From Procambarus clarkii (Eukaryota > Arthropoda > Malacostraca > Decapoda > Cambaridae): DNA of 64,000 bases. Each line of letters begins with the position of its first letter. The stretch's first letter is position 1. The position numbers and the translations under genes are program-made. Under the pieces are notes generated by a model that made no database searches, was not told the origin of the DNA, and saw only the letters and a list, made by a program, of their open reading frames with translations. Of the stretch, positions 1-11,926 are shown piece after piece. Location of the stretch: assembly GCF_040958095.1 (NCBI RefSeq), contig NC_091176.1, positions 44,669,716 through 44,733,715 on the forward strand, in the 5' to 3' direction.

Positions 1-1782
1 ATAAAAACACAAAGATAGTTTTGTATTTTACTTAAAATGTATGAAAGATGTCACAAGGCCAAACAATAACAAATAAACCAACTGATCCTGACGCGGCCGG
101 TAATTCCCACGGTTAGTATGCGACCACTAAGTGGCAACACCTGCCCTCCTTGTCAAATGTCAAGAACAGCTGATCGCCTGGCCCCCGCGCGTGAAAGCAT
201 TTGCTTGTTTCCTAGATTCACACGCGCTGTTTCTTTAAGTTCTCCAATATTACTATAAACTGGCACACTCGTTATTGGCACAATAGATCGTATCACTTAG
301 TTACACTGTACTCAGGCTCAAACAGTCTTTTCTACAATCAATGCTATAATGACTCACTGTAATGGCTTAACATTGTTCTTCATTCAACAATACATTATGA
401 ACTATTAACACTGGAATTTTCAGTACTTTCTCTCGTGGGCGATAACGCATAATTCACTGTACTCACAAATGATTATTCACTGAATGAACATAGACATATA
501 TATGGTATATAAACCAAACATCAATACATATCAATACATGGAAAATAAATAGTTTCTGGGCACACAGCCTAACTTCCAAATACTGGCATAATATTATATA
601 TAATTTACCACTATATGTTCATATCAAAATCTATAGAAAGATATACACAACACAGTAAATTTATCACTTGTTCCTGGTGCCTGTACACACCAATAATCAA
701 CATGAATATTACAAGTACTCTTGATAGTACTGTCTAGCACACTGGTGCTTTACCGTGACATGGGTGAGACTTGCTCACGACATATAAAATCCTCAGGCTA
801 GATAATATAGCCGAATAATATATCTAACTAAAGGGGAATGGGGAGGGAACTAGAAACACCTACTTCACCCTATCCTCCGATGAGAGTCGAGATGAAGCTC
901 CTGGTCCTCGTGTCAAGAACGCCCTCACACGACACGTCGTCGTGTCCTACCAGAGCCTCTCGTCGTTACACCGTTTAGCGCGTCGTCTCCGTGCCTCCTC
1001 ACTGCAGGTCCGTCCTCCTTCTTGACTTCTCGAAGGGTTGGAGTCGGTCTCCTGGCCGTCGTCTTCTCCCAGGAACGGCTGTCACCTACGTCTCAGCTAC
1101 AGTCGTCCGGTTTCCCCAAATAGTCCTCTCCTTCCTCAGCTACCCAGTGGCTCTGTCAGCCACTACGCTGTCACGAACTGGTGAACTGCCACAGACGTCA
1201 CATACGTCACTGCACGGATTCACGGCTTCTTGCACAGTACCTGACTGGAGCACTTGTTGCTCAAATAACCGTCAATTCCCTCTTCTGGTTCAACACATGA
1301 ACTAGGGAAGACTTCTCAGAATACTGGCGGACTTCAGGTGACGCGTAAATCCACGGGAGCGGGAAACAACTGTCCAACTGACAGGACCAACCGTCGCACG
1401 TCCGACCTCTATGACGTGTCGTGTCTGACTGATGGTGCCAGAGTGGCGCGCGGCCTGGACCCCCTTCTTCGTGATGTCACTTTCGCCACGAGAGGTTTTC
1501 ATTGGCTCCCGGTGCCACATTGCTGTCGGTGACCAATCCGGTGCCACTGACGTTACACGGTTTTGGCGGGAAATCAGGGAGGCAAGCGCCATCTTGGCTC
1601 CCTAAAGGGCCTATACCACAGGCCAAAATATTACTATTTCACAAATTTCTCTGCTCTCCGAGAACACTCCACTCTCTCCCATATATCAAATTGTAGCCTG
1701 CAACGTAGAGAACGCTTGGGAAAAGTAGACGTGACTCTTATTGCAGGCGTGGGAGAATTATAAGGGGGGGAACACCGTCACA
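1..1782 (-). repeat. 3' LTR of element A (left copy, cut by the window edge)
   Basis: It is near-identical to 5289-5847 joined to 11927-13154. It ends at 1782 with GTCACA on the plus strand, immediately followed by a pyrimidine run that is a polypurine tract on the minus strand. Small open frames at about 990-1760 recur in the other LTR copy and show no domain, so I do not call them genes. Confidence 0.9.
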
Positions 1783-1796
1783 TACCCCTCCCCTTA
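1783..1796 (-). promoter_or_regulatory. Polypurine tract of element A
   Basis: On the minus strand this is a run of A and G directly abutting the LTR start TGTGACG. This is the expected position of the plus-strand DNA primer of an LTR retrotransposon. It lies only 20-30 bp after the end of the RNase H tail. Confidence 0.75.
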
Positions 1797-1815
1797 AAAT
1801 AAGAGTCATGTCTGG

Positions 1816-3573
1816 TTAGTGTATGCGGGATAGGGCATCCGCTACTACGTTGTCCTTCCCCTTGATGTGCTTGACCTTGATCCTTGTCAGACTCTCAGTG
1901 TCGGTGAAACGGGTGCCGTCCTCCCTGGACCACTTTTCTTCCTCCTCTGGGAATTCTCGGTCCCCCTGTACACACAGAACCGTCTTCCGCTGGGGTTCTC
2001 GGGTATTCGTTCCGTCCTGCCTGGCGGCTCTTCCTTCCACATTGAAGAAAGGTCTCAGGCGGTCTGCGCGACACACCTGTTTCTTTCGGGGTCCATCCGG
2101 CTTCCCAATCTCGTACGACACTGGACCCAACCGTCGCAGCACTCGGTATGGTCTCTTGAACCGCGACTTGGTCACCCTACCTTTACCTGGCAGCACAACC
2201 ATTACTTGGTATCCGACCTGAAAATTCCTCTGCGCAGCTCTCCTGTCGTACCACTCCGACATCTTACGCTGCGCCTTCTTCAGGTGTTTCCCAGCCAGTT
2301 CTTTCACTCTAGTGAGACGTTCTCTGAACTTCTGGACATATTCAATCACCGTTCCCACGGTTGCTCCTGGTGTCCATCGTTCCCTCATCACAGATAGAAT
2401 GGCATATATAATATAGATAAATGGAAAGTAAGCCTTCTCAGGACCCACACGTCCTCCTTCGGCCTTACTAACCAATTCGGGGCACTCCTCCTGCTGTAAC
2501 TCTCCGAGACGAGTGCGGACTACCCCTGGAGAACTGGTAAGGGTCACCTGCAACTCACCATTCGGGCTACTCCCGCCCTCCACTCGTTCTCTGGGTCCTA
2601 CGCAGAGGTGATCTGTTCCCAGGCTGTTGGATGTCTCCTCAGCCCCATCAGATCCACAACCTCCTGGTTCTTCGCGTTGTCTCGGTGTCACAGTACAAAC
2701 TGGGATCGCCTCCGGTGCGATCCCCTTCTCGTCCCCGCAGGCGTTCAACTCTTCGCCTGTCTCCTTGTGTTGTTCTAGGCACTCTTCGCCCTTCACGAGA
2801 TGCGGGAGGACATATCCTCTACACGCGTCATTCCCCAAGATGACCTGTGCCTCCATCTTGGGCATTGATGTACAGACTCCCACCACTAGGGTCTGGCAGC
2901 CATAATCGGAATCCAAAGTTACCTGGTGTAGGGGCATCCTCACTGGGCCTCCCACAGTGGTCACACTTGCCACCCCCACACTGGTACTTTCGTAACCCTC
3001 GGGGAACAGGGTCTCGCTTACCAGGGTGAAATCAGCCCCGGTGTCTCTTAGCATCTTCACTGGGATGGGGTCTGCGACCCCCATCCTTACGGTTCCTTGA
3101 CACATGAATGGGTGAACTTTCTTCTCCCCATTCAGCACGGGTTCATCCCGCACTCCCTCGGCCCTCTGGTCCTCGAACATCACTAAAGCAATGTGTCCCC
3201 GCTGCTTAAAGCGTCTGCATTCCCGCGCGACGTGTCCGAATATTCCGCAGTTGTAGCAGCGGACTCTCGGCGGAGACCATCCGCCACCGCTCGCCTTAGC
3301 ACTGCCTCCAGAGGCCGTCGCCCCCTGTGTCTTTCTCGCCTCACTCGTCGTTTCCTTCGTTGCAGTAACAACTTCCGAGCTCTCATCTTGGCTCTCCTCT
3401 ATCGGCTCTACAGCACCTTTTGTTCCTCTGACGTCCCATCTCGAGCGGTGGGACTTGGGAGAACTCGCTTCTGTCCTCCATCCATTCGTCCTCCTATAAT
3501 TCCTACTGCTTTCGGAGTACGCGGGTGATCGATGCTGTCCCTCTCGGCTTGGGCGTAGTGCTTCCTCTAACAT
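1816..3573 (-). pseudogene. Element A pol remnant: CCHC, protease, integrase C-terminus, RNase H tail (integrase core and RT deleted)
   Basis: This is one 585-residue open frame. A CCHC zinc knuckle occupies C106, C109, H114 and C119. An aspartic protease follows, with DTGA at 177-180 and an ILGND motif further on. After a linker, residues of roughly 390-510 match the basic C-terminal part of a gypsy integrase (helical segment with KKAQRKMSEWYD, then a GPY/F-like RFKRPYRVL core). The last 25 residues are the end of RNase H (HIKGKDNVVADALSR). The integrase catalytic core is missing before the C-terminal part, and the whole RT is missing after it; both deletions keep the frame. Because RNase H comes after integrase, the intact parent must have been ordered protease, integrase, RT, RNase H. 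The frame is open but cannot encode a working polyprotein. Confidence 0.85.
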
Positions 3574-3638
3574 GTCGGCTCGGTCGGCTGCGGCCCTTAG
3601 TTTTTTTTATGTCCGCCTCCTTTATCCTCATCCTGATC

Positions 3639-4781
3639 TCAGGAGAGAGCACGGACATAAACTTTTCCATAACCACTAGCTCCTTGACCTCTTCGACTCA
3701 CTTCTTCAGAGTCCATCCACTTAAGGAACTTTCTTTCCATGTCCCTCGCCGTCTCCGCATACGATTTTCCTGGCGACCGGGTACATTCTCTAAACCTCTT
3801 TCTGTAACACTCTGGCGTGAGCTTAAAGGAACGGAGCACAGCTCGTTTTACCGCATCGTAGTTAGTGCATTCTTGGAAGTCGAGCATAGTGAAGGCTTCA
3901 CGAGCTTCACCTGTGAGCCTCCCTTGGACCAACTCTGCCCACTCCGCCCTCGGCCACCTCTTCATAGCAGCAACTCTTTCAAAGTGATCGAAGAAACTTT
4001 CGGCCTCACTAGGCACATAGACCGGCAGGTCTCGTTCCCTCACTCGTCGGTCTTCCTGTGGCGGCGGAGCAGGTATACCGAGTCCTAATTCAGCTCGCTT
4101 CAGCTCTACCTCCTTGTTGGCTTCTATTTCCCTTTGTCTCAGCCTAACTTCTCGCTCGTGTTCTTCCCGGCGTAGCTGTGCTTCTCGCTCTTGCTCTTCC
4201 CGGCGTAGCTGTGCTTCTAGCTCCTCACGCCTTAGCTGCGCTTCTGCTTCTCGCTTTTCTCTGCGCTGCTGTGCTTCTGCTTCTTGCTTTTCTCTGCGCT
4301 GCTGTGCTTCTGCTTCTCGCTCTTTGCGCTGCTGTGCTTCTCGCTCTTCTTGGCGCTGCTGTGCTTCTCGCTCTTCTTTGCGCTGCTGTGCTTCTGCTTC
4401 TCGCTTTTCTCTGCGCTGCTGTGCTTCTCGCTCTTCTTGGCGCTGCTGTGCTTCTCGCTCTTCCTTGCGCTGCTGTTCTTCCAGCTGCAGCTTCATTATT
4501 TCCAGCTTAATGCTGTACCTGCTGCCGCTGGATCCCCTGCTGCTTCCACCAATACTCAGGCGCTCACCCACACTGGCAGGTGTTTGGGGCCGTTCCTCCC
4601 CCAAAGCTTCCTCTCGAGCCCTGAGCTGAGCCATTATCTCTAGTCTTCTTTCTGCCACTCTGGCAGATTTCAGCTTTATTCCGAAATGATCCGCTATTAC
4701 CTGTAACTGTGCCTTGGTGCACTCTTCCAGCACCTGTTCATCTTGAATGTCAATAAACTTGGTTACTTTATCATCCTCCAT
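3639..4781 (-). pseudogene. Element A gag, frameshifted at its 3' end
   Basis: A 380-residue frame starts with MEDDKVTKFI. It is followed by a long charged coiled-coil (about residues 97-240) built from tandem variants of EEREAQQR. A gag-like helical domain lies at about 250-350 (ESFFDHFERVAAMKRWP, then CYRKRFRECTRSPGKSY). The frame is lost near 3690: the next gag residues continue in a different frame toward the downstream pol frame at 3573. The gag type (charged coiled-coil plus SCAN-like core) is shared with elements B and C. I take the ATG at 4781 because it is the first one after the leader and primer-binding site. Confidence 0.8.
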
Positions 4782-4863
4782 CTTGTGCTATGAGTGATAA
4801 CCTTCACCTGATCTCTAACACCACTGCCAAGTACCACTACTGCAACCTTCACTTCGATCGAAA

Positions 4864-4881
4864 TCCTGGCGAGGTCGCCAA
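4864..4881 (-). promoter_or_regulatory. Probable primer-binding site of element A
   Basis: On the minus strand the bases right after the LTR end (CAACA) read TTGGCGACCTCGCCAGG. That is the position and general TTGGCGAC form of a tRNA primer-binding site in gypsy elements. The tRNA species was not determined. About 80 bp of leader separate it from the gag ATG. Confidence 0.55.
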
Positions 4882-5847
4882 TGTTGGGGTTTTCACCTCA
4901 CTATTCTTCTCTACCCTTACTCTGGGGTGAGCAGTAGTTATGCTCAAGGTCACTCACCGTAGCCCTGCGGGTCTTCACTCGATCCTCACGGCGCCACTGC
5001 ACGCCAGGAGAGTCTCCCAGTCAATCTTAACGGCCTCTGATTAAGAAAGAGTGAGAACACGACTCGTTCACTTGACTGTCGTGTGCCCTCCCCAACAATA
5101 GGGCTCTACGGTAAACCACAAGGTCGTCAACTGGTGTTTTAGGTGGCCAGTAACACCTCAGTGGACTGGTGGAGTCAATGGTAGCCTTGGCAAGGTCACA
5201 CTCAATAGATCAGGAATCCAGGCAGGTACTTACTGTTATCACTCTATGCTTTCAGTATGATATAGCCACAAGATCAATGGAGTAGATGATAAAAACACAA
5301 AGATAGTTTTGTATTTTACTTAAAATGTATGAAAGATGTCACAAGGCCAAACAATAACAAATAAACCAACTGATCCTGACGCGGCCGGTAATTCCCACGG
5401 TTAGTATGCGACCACTAAGTGGCAACACCTGCCCTCCTTGTCAAATGTCAAAAACAGCTGATCGCCTGGCCCCCGCGCGTGAAAGCGTTTGCTTGTTTCC
5501 TACATTCACGCGCGCTGTTTCTTTAAGTTCTCCAATATTACTATAAACTGGCACACTCGTTATTGGCACAATAGATCGTATCACTTAGTTACACTGTACT
5601 CAGGCTCAAACAGTCTTTTCTACAATCAATGCTATAATGACTCACTGTAATGGCTTAACATTGTTCTTCATTCAACAATACATTATGAACTATTAACACT
5701 GGAATTTTCAGTACTTTCTCTCGTGGGTGATAACGCATAATTCACTGTACTCACAAATGATTATTCACTGAATGAACATAGACATATATATGGTATATAA
5801 ACCAAACATCAATACATATCAATACATGGAAAATAAATAGTTTCTGG
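4882..5847 (-). repeat. 5' LTR of element A, part 1 (left of the element B insertion)
   Basis: It begins TGTTGGGG on the plus strand, next to the primer-binding site, and matches the left LTR base for base with few differences up to 5847. There the sequence jumps into element B. The same LTR resumes at 11927. The last four bases, CTGG at 5844-5847, are duplicated at 11927-11930. Confidence 0.9.
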
Positions 5848-6548
5848 TGTGACGATAATCTCCTTCAAGTGATTGAGCCTGCTCTTCCCTCCAAAAATAC
5901 GTCGCAACAAATATATAAAACTACTATGGAAGAAATGTCCAACAACGACAACAACATCTCCAAGGTTTGCCAGAGCGCAAATCGTATGCAGCCAGGGACA
6001 CCTGTTCAGCCTCAAACCGCCAAACTACCTGTCTTGTTGCCGGCTACTCGCTGATTGGCCGCCGGTCTGGCTGCAACTGCACTCCACCCCCCCATACTAC
6101 TTGATGTCTGGGGCCGCCACGACCTCAGTCCTCAGAATATTCAGTGCTTTCATACGGTTAACACTTCTTCCTGGTAGACTGAGCTTTGGCTTAAGTGTAC
6201 TAAGAGAGGTGATAGCTTAAAGCCAATATTCCCGCACCTCTCATTTTATTGTATATTACACAGCTTGTTATTGCTCACTTGTCTTAACGTAACTTTTCAT
6301 TTTTTCATTTAATTATTCTTATTATTTTGATTGATTGATTTTATTATACGAATTTGTATGTCCATTTTATTCATGTTTTGTTTATCTAACGTAATTAAAA
6401 TTGCATTGTTAAAATTTACTTGTGTTTTGTGTGTCTTCTCCTTACCTTACCACAGACGAAGTTCCAGATTTTCTATTTTTTTTTATTCTATGTGACGAGG
6501 CCATACCCCTAGCTTTGAACAGCCGAACACCAACGCGTTACCGTCACA
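5848..6548 (+). repeat. 5' LTR of element B
   Basis: This 701-bp LTR starts TGTGACG and ends CGTCACA and is about 99% identical to 11225-11926. It contains AT-rich stretches, and apparent short reading frames at about 5870-6220 that are the LTR copy of the pol C-terminus. Confidence 0.93.
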
Positions 6549-7446
6549 TATTATATGGGGGCCTGTCCTAGGAGCTTCACTCAGGTACTGGTGCCAAGTG
6601 GTATTTATGGTAAGCGTATTTAACTTTGTTAAGGTAGTTTTTACTATTTTTCATATTCAATTTCATTTTTCTATGGTGCTGTGTATTGTGCATTACGAGA
6701 GTAACATATGGTGAAGGTGAGACAACTTTGGATTACGTGGTGACTGTAGGCCTCAGTCATACTCTTAATTGGTCATCTCTCCCTCCGTGTTATTACTCGT
6801 GTTTACCATCTTTGTCCCTTGGATATTTCTCATTTTAGACAGATCATCATATTGGTACCCTGGTACTGTGGTCTGCCCCGGGTCAAGAGCACCCAATCTT
6901 CTGCAATCTGACTGTAGGAGGACAAAGAGGGCCATAGTTCCTCTAGCTCGAACTTTAGTTGCTGAATTGGGACCTCAGCAGCAGTTCTCGTCACAAGTTG
7001 ACACCTCGCACCCCTACACGTCAGTCAGAGATGATGATACATACAACGGTAGGGAATTAGCTTACTTTTTCAGAGCACAAAAGTTCGCTAATTCTGTAAG
7101 TATCATATTAAATTCAGTAGGAAAAACTTGCTTTATGTCCTATAGAGACTTGGCAAGGTATGCCTACATCCTTGGACTACCAATTTTACTTTTGAGGCAA
7201 TTAACTGTTTCATTTGTTTTCGAAACTCTGTTTCATTTGTTAGTAGGATTTTCTTGCCCTTATCCTCTTACATGAGTACCGGGTGCAAGATTTCCTGCGC
7301 CCTTGATTTAAATTAATCATTTAACATCTTTTACTTAACTTTAATTGTTAAAGATCCCACAGGATAGGTACCAGTTGCCACGTTGTCCTGTTTCTGACAT
7401 TCGCTATAACTGAATATTCGTTGTACATTTATTTGCTAATTTCACC
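6549..7446 (+). other. Leader of element B (LTR to gag)
   Basis: About 900 bp separate the LTR from the gag ATG. A primer-binding site should start at 6549; the bases there include TGGGGGCCTGTCC, which resembles the TTGGGTAGCTTGTCC just inside the LTR of element C. A 168-residue open frame at 6769-7275 has a hydrophobic N-terminus but no domain I recognise and no counterpart in elements A or C, so it is left as leader. Confidence 0.5.
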
Positions 7447-8697
7447 ATGTTTCGTCTCCAAGCTTTCCGTGCAAATCCAGCAGGTGAAATAGGGACTTTA
7501 AGTCGTGCCAAGAGGACTGAATTACAAACTCTTGCACATGAGTATCAACTAGAAGTTCCCTACCAAGCCAACAAAAATGACCTACACAACCTGTTGCTGG
7601 ATTACTATTTAGAGCAAGGTAAGATAGACTCTGAAACTCATGAAACTTACTATATTGCAGATAAAACTGATTTGGCGACGATGAAACTCAAACTAGAGCT
7701 GGCCAAGATTGAAGAACGAACAGCTGCCATACGGAGGGAAGAACAAGAACGAGAAATCACCCTCAGAGAACGCGAAGCTGCTTTGAGAAGGGAAGAACAC
7801 GAACGTGAGGCTGCTTTGAGGAGAGAAGAACACGAACGTGAGGCTGCTTTGAGGAGAGAAGAACACGAACGTGGACTCGCCCTCCAGGAACGTGAGGTTG
7901 CACTACTCCGTGAGCGGGAACGAGTACAGCTTGAAACCAAACAACGCGAGTTGGAGATGCAACGCGAACATGACAAGCAACAAGCGACTCTGGCTCTAGA
8001 GTGTCGTCAACGAGAATACACGTTGGAAACTTCACACCTTGCTCAACGCCAGCAAGCTCCTGCCAATCTTCCCGTCAGTTTTAATATATCACATGCAAGT
8101 AAGTTAATGCCATCCTTTGTAGAAGCAGAAGTTGATGTGTTTTTTACCACCTTTGAAACCCTTGCTAATCAACTCAGTTGGCCTGTCGACCAATGGGCCA
8201 CACTTCTCAGAGTCCATCTTACAGGTAGAGCTGCAGTCACACTCAGTACTTTGGCGTCTGAGAATGACTACCACACTCTGAAACAAGCAGTGTTGGACGC
8301 CTAGCTCCTCTCTACTGAAAGTTATAGAAGGAAATTCCGTGACCACCTGAAGGCAAGTACCACTACCTTCCTCGAGTTTGCTAACACAAAACGGAGATAT
8401 TTCATGAAATGGCTGGAAGCAGCACATGTCTCTACTTTTACAGAACTCGTCAACCTGATGTTAGTTGAAGAATTCTTGAGGCGTGTGCCGCCTCCTGTCC
8501 GTCTCTACTTAGCAGATAAAGAAGAAACCGACTACCTGAAGTGTGCTAAGTCGGCTGACACTTACAGCCTCATCCACCGCCTGACACCCGAACCATCCTC
8601 CAGTAAGAAGTCGTGGTACAGTTACGAGAAAGTGGACACCGATCAAGCTGTTCGCAACTGTACTGCAAGTATTGTAGACTCTATGGACATACCATAG
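7447..8697 (+). pseudogene. Element B gag, interrupted by one in-frame TAG
   Basis: It begins with MFRLQAFRANPAGEIG and an N-terminal segment rich in short helices. It then carries a long charged coiled-coil with three nearly identical copies of REEHEREAALR, and a gag core (FFTTFETLANQLSWPVDQW). A TAG at 8302-8304 ends the first 285 residues. The same frame reopens and continues through the rest of the gag core (MKWLEAAHVSTFTELVNLM) to about 8697, overlapping the next frame at 8613. A single nonsense change separates the halves; stop-codon readthrough cannot be excluded but is not suggested by the other copies. Confidence 0.8.
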
Positions 8698-11432
8698 ACA
8701 AGTGTGGTAAGTCTCAATACAAGGGAACCACTGACCCACAGAAACCCAAACCAACTCCTCCTAAGTCCGGTAAGCCTGTGATGAATGTTGGTGTTAATGC
8801 TAATGATCTTTCTCTTTTCAGTAACCACCTGTATACTGGAACTGTCTCTGCCAACGGTTCAAATCCGGAGGGACGTTTCAAATTGAAGATCTTGAGGGAC
8901 ACAGCGGCTCTTCAATCGATCATCTTGAAGTCGGCTGTGCCCAACATCGTCTACACCGGAGAAACTGTCTTCATCACTGACCTCACTGCTACCACTCCAT
9001 ACCCTCTCGCCAGAGTCCACCTGGATTGTCCCTACGTGAACGGAGAAGTCCAAGTCGCCGTCAGGGAAAAGCCTTTTCCCATGCCTGGAGTGCAACTTCT
9101 CCTAGGCAACGACTTGGCAGAAGACCTGCAACCGACCAACCTGATCGTCATGGACAAACCCCAGGTGTGTAACTCTGTGCCAAGTAACCCTATTCTAGAG
9201 TATGTTCCAGCAGAGGTTCAAGAGAGTGATGAAGTTTCTCCTCCGGTTCTTGTGACCACCCGTGCACAAGCCGCACGTCCACAGCCAGCTGACTCTACTA
9301 CTACCGCTGTCCCTCAAGACCCTCAGAAACTACCCCCGCATCTGACCAAGTTGGAGTTCCGTAAGTTGCAGAGGGAAGATCTTACTTTAACACCATTGTT
9401 TTTCCAGGCTGAGACTCAACCCGACAGTATTCCTGGGTTCTTCCTAGAGAACGACTTGCTCTACCGCAGATATAGACCCAGTAAACTGAAGGAGGAGGAC
9501 GATTGGGCCAACATCGAACAACTTGTGATTCCTACCAGCCTGCGGCCCACTATTCTACACCTGGCCCACGGAGCACTCTCCCACTACGGCTTCAACAAGA
9601 CTTACCATGGAATTCGTCAAGACTACTACTGGCCAGGTATGGTAAATAGCGTCAAACAGTACGTAAAACAGTGTCATACATGTCAGATGGCAGGCAAACC
9701 GAACATCTCCATTCCCAGAGCGCCACTGATTCCCATACAGGTGCCTGCGGAACCTTTCCACAGACTCATAATAGACTGTGTTGGTCCTTTACCTCGGACC
9801 AGTTCAGGTAACGCCTACATCCTAACCATCCTGTGTCCTACCACCAGATTTCCCATAGCAGTTCCAGTGAAGAACATCACGGCTGCTACGGTTGTAAAAC
9901 ATCTATTGAAGATCTTCACTCAATACGGATTTCCCAGGGAGATTCAGAGCGACTGTGGTACCAACTTCACCAGTGATCTCTTCAAAAGGACACTGGAGGA
10001 GTTCAACATCAAACAGGTATTGTCCAGCCCCTATCATCCTGCTTCACAGGGTTCTCTTGAATGTAGTCATCAGACTATCAAAGCACTCTTGAAAAAGTTT
10101 TGTAGTGAAACCTCTAAGGATTGGGATAAGCAGATTGACCTTATAATGTGTATTTACAGAAGTCTCCCCAATGAGTCCTTAGGAGTATCTCCTTATGAGA
10201 TGCTCTACGGCCGTAAGTGCCGTACTCCCCTTAAGGCTTTCAAAGACTCTCTCAGAGATGCCACCTTCAGTGAGCATCAGAATGTGCCCCAGTTTCTTCA
10301 AAACCTTCAACACATTCAAGAGAGAGTCCACCGCTTTGTCCATGATAATCTATTGAAAGCCCAGGAGAGGATGAAAACTCATTACGACCAGACCAGCAAA
10401 GTACGAAAATTTAAGCCAGGAGACTTCATTCTAGCATACTTCCCTATCCCAGGTTCACCTTTACAAAACAGGTTTTCAGGACCCTACCGCGTCAAAGAGT
10501 GCAGAAGTAACAACAACTACGTCATAGAGACTCCAGATAGGCGGCGGAAGACCCAGCTGTGCCACGTCAACCTCCTGAAGCAATATAATGGTACTCCTCC
10601 CACTGTCCTGATTAACTGTTCTACCTCCACAGAACCCTACATCCACAGTGAGACCTTCCCAGCTTCTCCTCCCGAAAGCACTGACAAGGAGTCAGCGCTT
10701 TCTAATTCCGAATTCCTTAATGATCTTCCCAAATACTTTCAGGATAATAATCGTGCTCCTTTGCCCTATTCTAATTCCACTCTCACCTCGTCAGATAAGC
10801 CCTTCATCCTCCATGTCGACGCCAGTGGTACCGACGTTGGTGGTGTCGTGATGCAGCAACGAGGCGAGGAGAATACACCTGTCAGTGACTACTGCTACAA
10901 GGAACTATGGAACAATTGGCAAGGAGCTACTCTTCATCATCCTGAAGCTCCAGCACTTCACTCCACACCTGAAAAGTGCTCGGTCCACCATCAACACGGA
11001 CCACACCACCCTACACCTCCTGCAGCACGCCCACTTCTCATCTCAACGTCTTCTACTATGGGTTTGCTAACTGCAGAAATTCAACCTGGTGACACACTAT
11101 ACCAAGATTCCGACAACATCTTAGCCAATGATCTCTCCAGAGTTTATGAAGTAGAAGCGACTCCATCCATTACTCCACCACATAACGACGTACTTCTTCC
11201 AGAACCGCAGGCTTCGGGGGAGAGTTGTGACGATAATCTCCTTCAAGAGATTGAGCCTGCTCTTCCCTCCAAAAATACGTCGCAACAAATATATAAAACT
11301 ACTATGGAAGAAATGTCCAACAACGACAACAACATCTCCAAGGTTTGCCAGAGCGCAAAAAGTATGCAGCCAGGGACACCTACTCAGCCTCAAACCGCCA
11401 AACTACCTGTCTTGTTGCCGGCTACTCGCTGA
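8613..11432 (+). pseudogene. Element B pol: CCHC, altered protease, integrase, RNase H remnant, no RT
   Basis: A 939-residue frame. The CCHC knuckle is C18, C21, H26, C31. The protease has DTAA at 96-99 in place of the DTGA/DTGS expected at the active site, then LLLGNDL. The integrase has an H2C2 finger near 316-355 (HLAHG to CHTC), a complete D388, D447, E483 catalytic triad with 35 residues between the last two, and a basic C-terminal domain. After integrase there is no RT. The frame enters an RNase H start (FILHVDASGTDVGG, about 730-745), slips out of the RNase H frame (which continues in another frame at about 10885-11070), and returns at the RNase H tail (DNILANDLSRV). The frame ends inside the 3' LTR. 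Confidence 0.88.
11216..11224 (+). promoter_or_regulatory. Polypurine tract of element B
   Basis: GGGGGAGAG plus one T sits directly before the TGTGACG start of the 3' LTR. It lies inside the pol reading frame, so the coding end overlaps the tract and the LTR. Confidence 0.75.
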
Positions 11433-11926
11433 TTGGCCGCCGGTCTGGCTGCAACTGCACTCCACCCCCCCATACTACTTGATGTCTGGGGCCGCCACGA
11501 CCTCAGTCCTCAGAATATTCAGTGCTTTCATACGGTTAACACTTCTTCCTGGTAGACTGAGCTTTGGCTTAAGTGTACTAAGAGAGGTGATAGCTTAAAG
11601 CCAATATTCCCGCACCTCTCATTTTATTGTATATTACACAGCTTGTTATTGCTCACTTGTCTTAACGTAACTTTTCATTTTTTCATTTAATTATTCTTAT
11701 TATTTTGATTGATTGATTTTATTATACGAATTTGTATGTCCATTTTATTCATGTTTTGTTTATCTAACGTAATTAAAATTGCATTGTTAAAATTTACTTG
11801 TGTTTTGTGTGTCTTCTCCTTACCTTACCACAGACGAAGTTCCAGATTTTCTATTTTTTTTTATTCTATGTGACGAGGCCATACCCCTAGCTTTGAACAG
11901 CCGAACACCAATGCGTTACCGTCACA
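11225..11926 (+). repeat. 3' LTR of element B
   Basis: This 702-bp partner of 5848-6548 ends CGTCACA, followed by the duplicated CTGG at 11927-11930. Confidence 0.93.

Larger units (their letters stand above)
5848..11926 (+). mobile_element. Element B: young, RT-less Ty3/gypsy element nested in the LTR of element A
   Basis: It is bounded by two direct LTRs (5848-6548 and 11225-11926) with perfect 7-bp terminal inverted repeats TGTGACG/CGTCACA, and flanked by a 4-bp duplication CTGG. Removing it rebuilds the LTR of element A exactly. By eye the two LTRs differ at about six bases plus one single-base indel in 700, so the insertion is recent. The interior carries gag (one in-frame stop), CCHC, protease, integrase and an RNase H remnant, but no RT. 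Confidence 0.93.

Noticed and set aside
991-1763. Several small frames in the LTR of element A (repeated at 12.6-13.1 kb)
   Set aside because: They lie within LTR sequence, show no domain and differ in frame between the two LTR copies.
6769-7275. A 168-residue frame in the leader of element B
   Set aside because: No recognisable domain and no counterpart in elements A or C. It may be a chance frame in the leader.
7650-8035. Ser/Arg-rich frames antisense to the gag coiled-coils (also 4114-4643)
   Set aside because: They are shadows of the repetitive coiled-coil codons on the other strand.
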